From: Macrophomina tecta
Lineage: Eukaryota > Ascomycota > Dothideomycetes > Botryosphaeriales > Botryosphaeriaceae
Reading direction: 5' to 3'
DNA: 64,000 nucleotides
Assembly (NCBI GenBank): GCA_024180945.1
Contig: JAKSGN010000002.1
Location: 1,984,001-2,048,000 of the forward strand
Both the position numbers and the translations under genes were made by a program. The notes beneath the pieces were generated by a model, which saw only the letters and a list, made by a program, of their open reading frames with translations, was not told where the DNA came from and did not search any database. Shown here piece by piece: positions 51,257 through 62,348 of this stretch; positions within the stretch are counted from its first letter, which is position 1; each line of letters begins with the position of its first letter.

Positions 51257-51981
51257 AGCAAAGGCCAACACCACTGTGTTGTGACCGACAAGTGCAATAA
51301 ACCTTGAATGGTTGGATTTACGAAATAACCCCGAAGCTACGGGCTCATACGCACTTGAAGCAGTCATACGGACAGGCAGAGCTGATTACACCAGCAATTT
51401 TCACGTCCGCATGACTGCTTAAACTACCCGTGGACCGGGCAAGGCGGTGCGCTTTCACAATCTGTCTTGGATCAACCTCAACCCCGGCAAAGCTGCGGAG
51501 GCCAAGTCTTTACCAGCCACTTAAAGGCGTCCAGCCTATTGGTGAAGCGCATGGCCCCATTCCGATGTCCCAGCACCTTAGGCTTCCTCGCATATGGATG
51601 TTGAGTGGGATTGCGTGAGTTTCCACGGCTCAATCCATCGCGCTGTGAGAAAGAATTTTTCTTCTCCTTCCCCGCTCATGATGCTCTGCAACAAGCAGTA
51701 GCAAATTCTCAAAGCACATAAGATAGAATCTCGAATAACCGGGGCCACGTCAAGAGTGAAGCAATCATCTGGGCACTAGAGTGTCAGGTTGAATGTAGTT
51801 CATGATCGGGCCATTGATTCATATTTCATCCTTTCCGGAGTTAGGGTATTTATCACGATCCTGCCCACTCCATACTACCATGAATTCAAGGAGAAAGCTA
51901 CGATTCATTTGAGAATTACTAGCTTCAAAGCCACGTGATACGGATCACACTACCCAAAGAGCTAGGTACATAATCGAGCGG
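51257..51981. other. Convergent intergenic region, cwc24 and cyanamide hydratase-like gene
   Basis: 725 bp, moderately AT-rich, only short frames. 3' UTRs assumed at both ends. Confidence 0.45.
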
Positions 51982-52698
51982 CTAATCGTACTGCTTCATC
52001 AACTCGTTGTTCTCAACCATCTCTACAAAGCCATCGATGGCACTCGAGTGCGCCCATGGCTTGAGCGCCATCTCTTCCCTGATGGTTTTCGAGAAACACC
52101 CACTCCAGCCGTTCCTCGGGTACTTGGCAACCACGCTCTTGATCGTTTCTGGGTGGACGAGCTCTTTGTAGTGACCCATGTTATCAAACTCGGTCGCCAG
52201 CTGCACCAGCAATCCAATGCAGCTGATGGTTCCTGTTTCCCCTGGATCTTGGTGGCGGATGATGGCCTCGGCGACGCTCTCGGCCTGGCTCTTGTCGGCA
52301 CCGAATTTCTGGAGGGTCTGGAGCGCTTCGATACCGCCCCAGAAGTCGAAGCTCATATGGGTATTGCGTAGGTTCTCGGGCGTCGTGCCAATATCATGAA
52401 AAAGGCATACGAGCAGCCACGTCTCCTCGTTGATCCAGTTCTCCGAGAGCCATTGTGGGAACTGAGTCTTCACAATCGACATGCCGTAATAATAGACGCG
52501 GAAGCTGTGGCTCAACGTCTCGGGCTGGAGTTCCTTCTGTACACGCGCCAGACTCTTTCGCACCACCTCCGTGTCCGGGTAGGTGATGTCGTCAATGGTG
52601 AAAAGTGTCGGGTCCGCGAGCTTGGGCTTGCCTTGCAGGATGGCGGTGGGGTTGCGGGGAACGGCGTGCCAGCCGTAAGGCTTGTCGGTTGCGGACAT
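51982..52698 (-). CDS. HD-domain cyanamide hydratase-like protein
   Basis: Single exon of 238 residues. HD-fold metal ligands are visible in order: LSHSFRVYYYGMSI (His), VCLFHDIGTTPENL (His-Asp), and EAIIRHQDPGETG (His). The flanking FWGGIEALQTL and FSKTIREEMALKPWAHSS match fungal cyanamide hydratase and yeast Ddi2/3, which turn cyanamide into urea using a metal. The length is close to the known enzymes (about 225-245). The natural substrate in most fungi is unknown. Confidence 0.9.
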   Translation of the reverse strand: MSATDKPYGWHAVPRNPTAILQGKPKLADPTLFTIDDITYPDTEVVRKSLARVQKELQPETLSHSFRVYYYGMSIVKTQFPQWLSENWINEETWLLVCLFHDIGTTPENLRNTHMSFDFWGGIEALQTLQKFGADKSQAESVAEAIIRHQDPGETGTISCIGLLVQLATEFDNMGHYKELVHPETIKSVVAKYPRNGWSGCFSKTIREEMALKPWAHSSAIDGFVEMVENNELMKQYD

Positions 52699-53469
52699 GG
52701 TGGCTCGTCAGGATGCTTAAATATCGGATTGTGGTGTTCAAGTTTGATTGATAGGAAGCAGTGCTGGATTCTTAGCCTGTTAAATATCCACTTCGAGGCC
52801 TGGAACATTGATAATATTCAGCGTCTCAAAGATTGGTGAGCCTGCTGCAAGGGGGTCTGTCATCACCTCGTCAGCCAATGCCAGTCTTGCAAACGTCAGA
52901 CAAGGACGCTAATGCTTACATAGGATTAGGAACTGCCGAATATGCCGTACATGCCGGCGGCTGCGTCATAGCATCTGCGCGGAGTATAAGATGTGGGGTA
53001 GAGATAAATGCAATTGTATTGATTGAGACGCAACTCTGCCATGGAAATTCGAGAGATACTGCCCGGGCATATATGTATGATGAGTATCGAAAAATCTGAG
53101 TTTCGATTAAAACTTCCATCTTCCTGTGCACATGTTGAGTAGCTTTCGGCTTGCCGCCCCATATCGGGCGAGCTGTCTGCCCACGCAAAATACAATCCGA
53201 ACCAAAGAAATGCCCTTACTAGACGTCTATAGTGCTCCTGTTCAAAATACCTCATCTATCCAAAATCGTTTCGGGCCGAGCTAAGGAGCACGGAAGGGTT
53301 GCACGACGTCGGCAACCCTGCAACGATCACCAGCGGCCCCTGACCACCCCATAAAACAAATACAATAACAGCCCCGGAGGCGCGTCTCCGCCGCCGCACT
53401 CCGAATTTCCCTGTTGCGTCGTTCCCATCGCACCCAGCCCAAAATCGCCGCCTGTCCCCCACGCCCAAC
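52699..53469. promoter_or_regulatory. Divergent region, cyanamide hydratase-like (-) and GH105 (+)
   Basis: 771 bp. An ATAAAAC TATA-like motif at 53351-53357 lies about 115 bp before the GH105 start codon. Otherwise only short frames. Confidence 0.45.
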
Positions 53470-54844
53470 ATGCGGCTGCCTAACTGTCTTCTAGCGCCTT
53501 CTTTACTTGGAGCTGCATGCTTGTTCGCTGAACAGGTCGTGGCTTTCCCGAATGCCACGAAATACTCCACTTGGATGGCCGCCAGCATCATAAGTCGCGG
53601 GCAAGGAGTCCTTACTGGCCAAGGCGATTCTTCCGAGCTACTTCAGGCAGGCTTCACTCAGAAGGCGTTCAGACAGTTGATCCAACAATACCCGAATGAT
53701 CCCTCGGCCGGCCCGATTGATGAGTACATCCAGAAAAGCGTCAATTCTGTCATTACCACCGTGTCCAACGCCACGGCAGACACAGGCTATCCGCTCGACA
53801 GGCTCTCCAATGGCAACAACCTCATTGTCAAGTATGAGGAAACTGGCAACGCGACTTATCAGGATGCCTTTGAGGCGTTGCGGCAATCTATCGATTTGCA
53901 GGCGCGAAATGCGGAGGGAGGTCTGTTTTACTATGTTTACCCGTATTGGTCGTACTTGGACGGCATGTTTTCGCTCGCGCCCTTTTACACGCTCTACACT
54001 AACCTGTACGATGCGGACAACACGACCGCCGTCATGGACGATGTAATCCTTCAACTAGACTTGTTGTGGCAGCACTGCCGGAGTAATGCCACTGGCCTGC
54101 TCGTCCACGGCTATGACGCATCGCGCACGGCCGTCTGGGCCGATCCTGTCACTGGCGCGAGCCCACATGTGTGGGGGAGAAGCTTGGGATGGTCTGTATC
54201 TTCGATCGCTTCTGCGCTTCTGCACTAATTCGGGCGATAGGTACATGATGGCACTGATCGATACGCTCGAACTGGTCCCCGAAACGGCGAAGGAGGCGCA
54301 GCAGTACCTTCAGACGCGGTTCAGGGAGCTCGCGGATGCGGTGGTGCGCACAGTCGACAGAACCAGCGGTGCGTGGTGGCAGCTGCTGGACCAGCCCGGC
54401 CGCGAGGGTAACTACATCGAGAGCAGCGGCAGCGCCATGTTCGCCTATTCCTTGCTCAAAGGCGCAAGGCTGGGGTATCTGGAGGACGGACCCAGGAGCA
54501 ACACGAGCGGAACCGCAGCGTGGACGGATGTGGCAACCCGAGCGTTCGAGTACGTGGTGGACAAGTTCGTGGTCCGCAATGTAAATGGCACGCTTGGGTA
54601 CAATGGGACCGTTTCCGTTTGTAGCCTGAATTCGACCGCTTCGTACGAGGTACGTTCGCCGAACCACCCACAGAACTCCCTGACTCGAGTCCGTGACCTG
54701 GGCTTGTGAAAACGTTACGCTGATGGATCTTCCTTGCAGTATTATGTTGGGCGACCGATCCTCTACAATAGCGTTCTCGGAAGTGCTGCGTTCATCCTTG
54801 CGTCGCTGGAATACGAGAGTTTTGTGGGCATACCAAAGGATTAG
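53470..54844 (+). CDS. Secreted glycoside hydrolase family 105 (unsaturated rhamnogalacturonyl hydrolase)
   Basis: Three exons (53470-54191, 54241-54649, 54740-54844) give 411 residues. A signal peptide is visible (MRLPNCLLAPSLLGAACLFAEQ, cleavage near VVAF). The (alpha/alpha)6-barrel motifs of the YteR/YesR family follow: RLSNGNNLIVKYEETGNA, EGGLFYYVYPYWSYLDGMFSLAPFYT, the ASPHVWGRSLGWYMMAL helix with the catalytic-side residues, GAWWQLLDQPGREGNYIESSGSAMFAYSLLKGARLGYL, and a final YYVGRPILYNSVLGSAAFILAS. Several N-x-S/T sites fit secretion. The family removes unsaturated galacturonate from pectin fragments made by rhamnogalacturonan lyases, so the gene points to plant cell-wall use. Confidence 0.9.
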
Positions 54845-56601
54845 GACGGTGGTGCGGAGAACGGTGTCAAGGGTGTCTGACGCGTCGCATCACGGAGTTG
54901 AACGTAATACGGGGTCCGAAGGGGTCTGCTGTCTTCGTATTGTACGTCTTTCGGACTTGCCGTCTCAGAAAGGTCTTCCCCAACACCGCGTATGATAGCC
55001 GGAAGCAGTCATTTCAAATATCGGAGGAATCAACTGTTCCAAGAATCTTCGCTCAGGAGATTGCGCCAGGAGAAGATGAGTGCGTATAACTTGATGATAT
55101 ACATGCAATGGCCTTTGACAGTCAATTTCGTACGAGGAGACGTAGCACGTACACAATTCGCTTGCCATATATCTACCGAAACATAGGCTGGGGATATAGA
55201 TTCAATTACAACGGAGAATGATTTTCAAAATGCAAGATCAGATTCTCGGAGCTGATATGCAAGGAGATCCGTGGCACCTTTGCCGCAACCATGCAAGATC
55301 GATTAGGCGTCGCATAGAGTAATAGAATTGGCAGCCTGGCCACAATTTATGCGGTGTGGGCTGCGTATAAATGGGCAACTTGGGCTGTAGACGGGGCGCA
55401 AATTCGAAGTGATTCATCCGAACTCGTTTTAAGCGTAGAATCTGGAAGCGTATTCGGATCGGAAGGTTTCGTGCAGGTCCATGAAGCTTATCTTGCCCCG
55501 CGAGTCAGAACGACCCGAGCGAACAAAGAGCATTGGTAAATTGTATACCCCGAGCCTCACAGGAGGGCTGAGCGGCATCAGCTTACGTATTGATAAACTC
55601 GTAAATGCGCGCGACTGGAGGTCCTCCTGGGCTTGAAAGGTGCTTCTGCTATGTGCTTACATGGTGGGATTGTGGTTTATACCATGCATAACGGCATTCA
55701 CAGGCATCGACTCTGGGGCCTCTAGCAGGATCTTGATGGATAAGGCTCAGCCAAGTGCACAATAATGCATCTCGGCCTCGGCCTTGAAAACGGAGCGTAG
55801 TGGAGTAAGCTGGGGCAAATGGAGATAACAGGCGGCTAGGACCGAGAACGACAAAGGCGGCTTAGCTCGCGGCCGCCGATCAGCCGAGTCGACCGACGGG
55901 AGCGTTGCTTCGCTGGATGCTTGGTTTCTTTCCTCAACATCTGCCACCTGCCATACGTCATCCACCCGTCGCACATCGCTGTGCACACCATCCGCCCTGT
56001 CTGCTGCCCGTGCACTGCCCTGACGCCGGCACTTCGCGGCTCTGCCCTGTACGGTGGCTTGCTCAAAGCCCGTGTCTGGAACGCCATCAACATTAATAGC
56101 CCTTTCGATGGCGCTGGCAAGTGTCTACTGCCTCCTTGCCAACTCCGTCCACCTTCGGCCGAGCTGCCGTCCTTGACTCCGTCTGCCCATCCGCGATCGC
56201 CGTTTCGTAGATCACTTGCCTACCATCTACCCACAAGCGGCCCTCTGATTGGATCCGTTCCCTGTAGTCGGACCCTAACTACCCACCATATGCGGCGCGA
56301 ACGGCCTGATGCGGCGCTTGCCTTCGCTTCTCGTGGCCATGGCGTCACCTGCACGATTCGTAATTCAATTTGCGGTGTTGGCTGCCCCCGAAGTCGTGTC
56401 GCTCTTGTCAATGTGCTGCTCTTTTTCGTCGACGAAGGCTCGCCATTTTCCTATATCATACATCGTAGCATTTCCGGCCCAGATCTTTGAGCTCCGCCTT
56501 TGTTCCCGCGATCTGGAACCGGAAACCACACCCTTTCTTCCTTCTATCTTTATAGTCTTCGGCCAGCCTGGGCTTCCAGCTCAAGGAACTAAGAACCGAA
56601 C
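54845..56601. other. Long intergenic region before the MFS gene
   Basis: 1.76 kb. The first kilobase is AT-richer with no genes. From about 55900 the plus strand is C/T-rich and leads into the MFS start, perhaps a long 5' leader. Frames such as 55921-56490 have no domain. Confidence 0.45.
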
Positions 56602-58778
56602 ATGGCGGGCGGTCCCTTGGGAGAAGGCATGGTGAGGAGTGAAAGTGAAAGGACGGAGTACGCACCCGATGGACTACATTCCAACACCTCATTGCCGACA
56701 GACCGCGTGGCTTCCTCCAATCCACGGGAGGGTCTACAGGCAACACAACCCGACCAGGGCTCGTTTGAAGCCCCAACACCGGTCAACAGGAGCAGCATGG
56801 ATGAGAAAGACCCAGAGAAGGATGAGGATGTATCCCGCGCCCGGCGATCGCCCCTCCGACCAACCGCTTCAGACGAGAGTGATAGCGCAGACGACGACAT
56901 CGAGAGACAGAAAACCAGAGAGCAGCAGAGGCCGGCCGAGGGGCAGCAAGAGAAAGATCCAAATATTATTGAGTGGGACGGTCCAAATGATCCCGAGAAT
57001 CCCATGAACTGGGCGAATTGGTGGAAGTGGACTGTGACCATTACTCTGGGTTTGATGACGTTCACCATCACTTTCGCCTCGAGTGTATTCTCCACTGCTA
57101 CAATGGCCACGTCTCAGAAGTTTGGCGTTTCCAGTGAGGTCATGATCTTGGGAACCAGTCTTTTTGTCTTGGTAAGTATTCTCCCGGCCTACGGCCCTGG
57201 CCGCGAAATCACCCTGGCCAACAACTTCCATCCGGGCGTTTCTTTCTCGGCAGCAGTACTAAGTCGCTACAGGGCTTCGCCTTCGGCCCCATCATGTGGG
57301 GTCCTCTGTCAGAGCTGTACGGCCGAAAATATCCACTGTTCTTTGGCTTTTTCGTCTTCGCAATCTTTCAGATCCCGGTCGCCGTGGCGCAAAATCTCCA
57401 GACAATCATGCTCGCAAGATTCTTCGGCGGCTTGTTCGGCTCAGCTCCTCTCGCCATTGTTGGAGGGGCTCTAGCGGACTTCTGGGACCCAATCGACCGC
57501 GGAATCGCTGTTTGCATCTTTGCAGGTGCAACGTTCATTGGCCCAGTGGCTGGTCCCATCGTGGGAGGCTTTACTGTCATGAACGCCTCCCTTGGTTGGA
57601 GATGGACGGAATATTTCACGGCGATTATGGCGTAAGTCGATCTGCGAAATAATGTTGGACGCTGAAGCTAACGTGGCATTCCCGCCAGTTTCTTCTTCGG
57701 AGCCGTGGGGCTCATTGTCGTCCCGGAGACATATGCGCCGGTTTTATTGCAGCGTCGAGCTAAGAAAGTCCGCTACGAGACACGAAACTGGGCAATCCAT
57801 TCGAAGCATGACGAAAACCAAGTGGACTTCAAGTCCATTGTGCAGAAGTATCTCGCGCGGCCTTTTGCGATGCTGGTCTTGGAGCCTATTCTGCTGCTTG
57901 TTACGATCTATGTGGGTAGATATAGTTACCGTTTTGTCGTTGCATATGCTGATATTCCGGATGCGTAGATGGCTGTTGTATACGGCATTCTTTACCTCTT
58001 CTTTGAGTCTTACCCCATCGCCTTTCAGGAAAAGCGCGGGTGGAACGAAGGCGTGGGAGCTCTTCCGTTCCTCAGTATAACTGTCGGTGTTGTATTGGGC
58101 GGCTCGCTCATCGCCTGGACGACTAAGACGCGCTTCAAGCGCAAGTTGGAGAAACACGGCAAGGTGATTCCGGAGGAGCGTCTCATTCCGATGATCATTG
58201 GCGGATTCCTGTTTCCTGTAGGCATGGTAAGCAACATCCGCATCCCTCATCGCGCATGGAGCGCAGCATTCTGACGACTGAGATTCGCACATAGTTTTGG
58301 TTTGCCTGGACCAGTAGCCCGAACATCAGCCCTTGGCCACAGATCTGCTCAGGGGTATTCATCGGAGCGGGCATCCTGATGATCTTCTTACAGGGACTTA
58401 ACTGTACGTGCCGTGACCTCTGCTCGAAAAACAAGCGGCTAATCTGGGGATAGACATCATCGATGTTTATATGATGAATGCCAACAGCGCCATAGCTGCC
58501 AACACCTTGTTGCGGAGTCTGGCTGGAGCTGGCTTCCCATTGTTCGCAGTGGCTATGTAAGTTGCATTGCGATAATCCCGAGCTCTTCTCCGTTCGGCCG
58601 TGGCTACCATCGCGTCACCAATGCTAACCACACGCTTCTCAGGTACCACACACTGGGCGTCAGCTGGGCAACGAGTTTGCTTGCGTTCATCGCGGTGGCG
58701 CTCTTCCCGGTGCCAATATTGTTCTACATTTATGGAGCCAAGATCAGGAAGCTGTCCAAGTACAGCCCGTCACGGTAG
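56602..58778 (+). CDS. MFS transporter, DHA1 drug/polyamine type (Tpo/Flr1-like)
   Basis: Seven exons (56602-57171, 57273-57631, 57689-57911, 57969-58226, 58295-58403, 58454-58556, 58643-58778) join with matching phases to 585 residues. A hydrophilic N-terminus of about 130 residues ends with WDGPNDPENPMNW, typical of fungal DHA1 pumps. Twelve membrane helices follow. GPIMWGPLSELYGRKYPLFFG is the MFS loop 2-3 signature and LARFFGGLFGSAPLAIVGGALADFW matches the polyamine/multidrug branch. FIGPVAGPIVGGF is antiporter motif C, PETYAPVLLQRRAKKVR ends the first half, and NYIIDVYMMNANSAIAANTLLRS lies near the C-terminus. It should export drugs, polyamines or metabolites at the plasma membrane by proton antiport. 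Confidence 0.92.
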
Positions 58779-60836
58779 AGGTAGGTCTGCGGATCAAAGG
58801 GAATTCAGCGCGCAGGAGCCGCGTTTTGAAGAGGCAAAAGACAGATACACAAATGGCGAAATGGACCTCAAGGGCGCTTGGATTTAGACAAAAGGGTGAA
58901 AGCAAGTGGATGGCTTAAGCTTATCGATGGTGTTTACGCTTGATACCCTCTTTCGCAGCGATCGGCGAGTGGGTCGTCATCATGCGTTTTGCGTGCTGAA
59001 GGTTGTGAGTGGTAGGAAGAAGAGCTTTGTCGTGTCAAATTCGTTGCAAGGATACCCTGCCAAGGCCGATGGCAGCATTCGCATCCCGTTGTTCGATTGA
59101 TCTTCCCAGACACCACATAAGCTGTCTCTCTTGGGAAAGTAAGCGAGGGCTGAAAGCGGGGGTTGGAGATAGTAAAATGCCGCCTCCTTGGCCGAGATGT
59201 TGTTCGGCGGTCTTGGCCTGGCGTCATACAGCTTCACCGTCACTTCCGAGCCATATATCTGCAATATAGAGCACAAGCCATCGGACAGGCAACTTGTCGG
59301 CCTGCCGTCTCAAATAGATGTGCCTATCGGGGATCGGCAGCCAGGGAAGGTAAGAGAGGAAGGGCGGGGCAAGATTGTGATGAGGGCAGAAAGGCGGTCG
59401 GCCAGAAGCGGCGGCAGGGCTCCGGTGTCCCTGTGGGGCGGAAGATATTGGCCGTCGGCAGGCGGAAGTTCGAGAAGACGCACAGAATCATGGCCGGGTT
59501 GCGCAAGCCACGAGACACAGCGTTGCATTGCTGCAGTCGGGTGCCTTCGTGTCACTGGCGCGTGGGCACACAGCAGCGCGGGACATGCAACGTCCGGCAG
59601 CCGATGAGGCAAAGGGCGGAGGCGGGAGAGGCTGGTGGGCAGAGGCCGCCAGGCGCGAGTGGAGCGGCAGCGGAGCTACACCGGGCCAATGCGGCCATGC
59701 AAGTCAGCGCAGCAGATGCGGAGGCATACGAGCACCACTACCACCACCACCACCAAGCTTTCCGCGCCTTTCCCGACCGGGGCGTGGCGGCATTTGCAGG
59801 CCACACGCTGCTGATGATGTCGCCAGCAGGCCGAGCGACCAGCTTGCTCCCGGCGCTGCTAAGAATAGACAGAGTTGACGGCACAGTGCAGCCAGCCAGC
59901 CCGAGCCGCACCCGCCTGCCTGCATCGACTCTTGCCCGCCTGCACACCGTCTCCGCCAGACGGAGCAGAGGCCTGTGCAGATCGAACACGGCCGGCCGTG
60001 CCCAGGCGCCCGCAAGCCAGCGCCACTGCCCTGCTCGCACTTTGCCTCTGGCCTCACCTTCACGAGAGGATCATGGCGCCTCAGACTCTCGCATCTGCAC
60101 CGCAACAGAATCAGGCCTGCGTATCCTCTCCGGCCCAGCAGCGCTCTGCTCCCACTCCTTGGCCGGCGAGGCCCACCTTTCGGTCCCCTTGTTCCCTGCG
60201 CCTGCATGTTCTAGCGCGAGTGCGCTCCGTTAGGCTTCCAGCTGGCCTGCTGTGCAGTCGTCAGGGCCGGCAGACAGGCGGCCGCCGACCAGACCATTCG
60301 AGCCGCACTTCCCCATATTTCTGCTGCGGTTCCACTCAGGTGGGAGCTAACGCCACGCGCTGCCCCCCGCGCCTCTGGCTGTCCTGTCTGTCCGCCGTCA
60401 ATTCCATCGTGCCAGCCTGCCTCCATCTGGGCCATGATCTTGCGCGGCACTCAGTCAACAACTCTACCAGGCCGTGCGGCGGCGGGGCCAACACGAGACA
60501 ATGCGCAGAGTTGGTTGGTCATCTGCCCGTCAGCTTTCAGCAGATCGGCCCGCTCGAACGGCTGTGTCTCCCGCCTCGTGTGATGCTACCCTTACTCGGA
60601 CATGTACCTTGCAGCTAAGCGGAGGCCCGGATCCTCGCCTCACATCCTCGTCACGCCCGTACCCATGGGCCCTGTCCATCGTGCGTCGTTAGCGCCCTTG
60701 CCGGTTGCTCGCTCTATCTATAAAAGCATCCGCTGCGCTGACCCTTCACTCATTCACCATCCAACAGCATTCCAGACGATAATTGCTTAATTCCATAATC
60801 CAACTACTTCAATCCGTCCCTACATCCACCACCAGC
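58779..60836. other. Two-kilobase GC-rich intergenic region upstream of the small secreted protein
   Basis: No gene is supported. Long frames (59163-60233 plus strand, others minus) exist on several frames at once and are rich in Arg/Ala/Pro/Ser, as expected of GC-rich non-coding DNA. A CCA-repeat lies near 59735-59756. Confidence 0.45.
60719..60726 (+). promoter_or_regulatory. TATA box of the small secreted protein gene
   Basis: TATAAAAG, 118 bp upstream of the start ATG at 60837. A strong match in a region otherwise GC-rich, which fits a highly regulated secreted-protein gene. Confidence 0.65.
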
Positions 60837-61292
60837 ATGCAGTACCTCACCGCTCTCGCCGCCGCCATTGTGCCTTTCGTTGCCATCACCGCCGCCGCAC
60901 CTCCCACCGCCAACCTACCCAACGGCTTCGTCAAGCGCGACGTCGGCCAGGTGACTTTCTGCACCGGCGAGAACTACACCGGCGAGTGTTTGACGCAGAC
61001 ATACACCACCAACCGGTGCATCGTCCTGCCCGCGCCTTACAATAAGAACGTCAAGACCTTCGTGCCCGACCACGGCAACCTGTGAGTATCCACTGCATGC
61101 ATCCTCTCGCCGGCAGCACCTTCACTGACCTGCTCTACCAGTGTCCGCGTCACCAACTCTGCAGAGTCCTGCACCATGCACGGCGACCTGTTTCTCGAGT
61201 GGCCCGGCTCCATCCAGTTCAACAACTTTGAGGGTGTCGACTACAGCAACGCAACATCTTTCCTGGTCCAGCAGTGCGACAACTGCGCTTAA
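60837..61292 (+). CDS. Small secreted cysteine-containing protein (candidate effector, possibly crystallin-like)
   Basis: Two exons (60837-61081, 61142-61292) give 131 residues. The start is MQYLTALAAAIVPFVAITAA, a clear signal peptide, followed by a short propeptide ending in a Kex2-type KR (FVKRDVGQ, about residue 32). The mature part has about six Cys: TFCTGENYTGECLTQTY, NRCIVLP, SCTMHGD, QQCDNCA. The Y-x-G-x-C spacing and the C-x-x-L-P-x-P-Y-x-x-x-V segment recall single-domain beta/gamma-crystallin-like fungal proteins. That resemblance is by eye and weak. Apoplastic or cell-wall location is expected; the role is unknown. Confidence 0.85.
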
Positions 61293-62348
61293 TCGCCTGT
61301 TCCTCTCCGACTTCCAACCCATAAAGCCCTAGGTTCGTTGTGCAATTGTACAGGCGGCGGGGCAATCTCTCGATCGATCAATCGATCCATCCATCCACAT
61401 CGGTCCTTCTGTATACTTGCACAGATGCATCTGGCGCGGCGTTTGTTTTTATTGGCTATGACTGCGAGGATAATGACGGCTTACGATACACGCTCCTTAT
61501 GACGGCTGCCGGGGCGAAGAAGACGACCCTGGCTACGACGATCCCTACAGATAATAAGTAATGATAATCAATGATACGGTAAATACATCGAACAGGCGTA
61601 GGCGTGGGCGTGAGCGTGAATCTCCTGCGCGACCGTCTCGAGAGACGTCGCCTGATGGACATTGATGTTGCAAATGGCATTGCTCGTGCTTCAGTGGGCG
61701 ACTAGCATATTCCGATCGGTGTGAGGACAAATGAGAAGAGGGACAGTGATCGCGGGGATGCGCGTGTTACATGCCGGGAATGTTTGCTTCGCCGGGGCGA
61801 GCTGACGGTTGCAGTAAGTGACGACAATGGGCAACAAGCTGGAACGAGGGGTGTCTGCGAGGAGCCACGTTGGGGCTGAGTCGTCTGCGCCTTGCAGTCT
61901 GGTGCATATGGAAAGCTCAGAGAGGGGTGCTGAAGTGTCGGACAACAAGTGAGGGTGCACGGGAAAGACGAGGTGGGGCGACGGAGGCGCGGGGCGGCAG
62001 AGAGCGTGACGTTTGGTGCCTAGCACGATCGCGCCAGGCAAATAGGTAACCGGGGGAAGCTGCTGCGAACACCCATCCCGTCGTCCCCATTATCTCCGCC
62101 TCCACCATTGGCCCCCACCGCCACCATGTGCGCCTGTCAGCGCCGGCTGAGACGGTTGCTTCCACTTTTAGCGCGGCCGGCTCGTGCCTCTACTTTTTGG
62201 GCCCCCTCCCGCAGCCACCTCTTCTCACACGAGCACTCTCACCTGCCAGCCTTGTGCCCTTGCACTGGCCTTCATCAAGCATTCAGCTTAAGACCGGACG
62301 CTGCCCTGACGAAGCTTTCTGCGAGCCATCAATATCCTGTATTGCAGA
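61293..62348. other. Intergenic region before the caspase-like gene
   Basis: 1.06 kb. A short ATCGATCGATC-type tract lies at 61371-61392 in the 3' region of the secreted-protein gene. The rest has only short frames. C/T-rich sequence from about 62190 leads into the next start. Confidence 0.45.

Noticed and set aside
59163..60233. 356-codon open frame in GC-rich sequence
   Set aside because: Several frames on both strands are open at once, composition is Arg/Ala/Pro/Ser, no domain or splice pattern.
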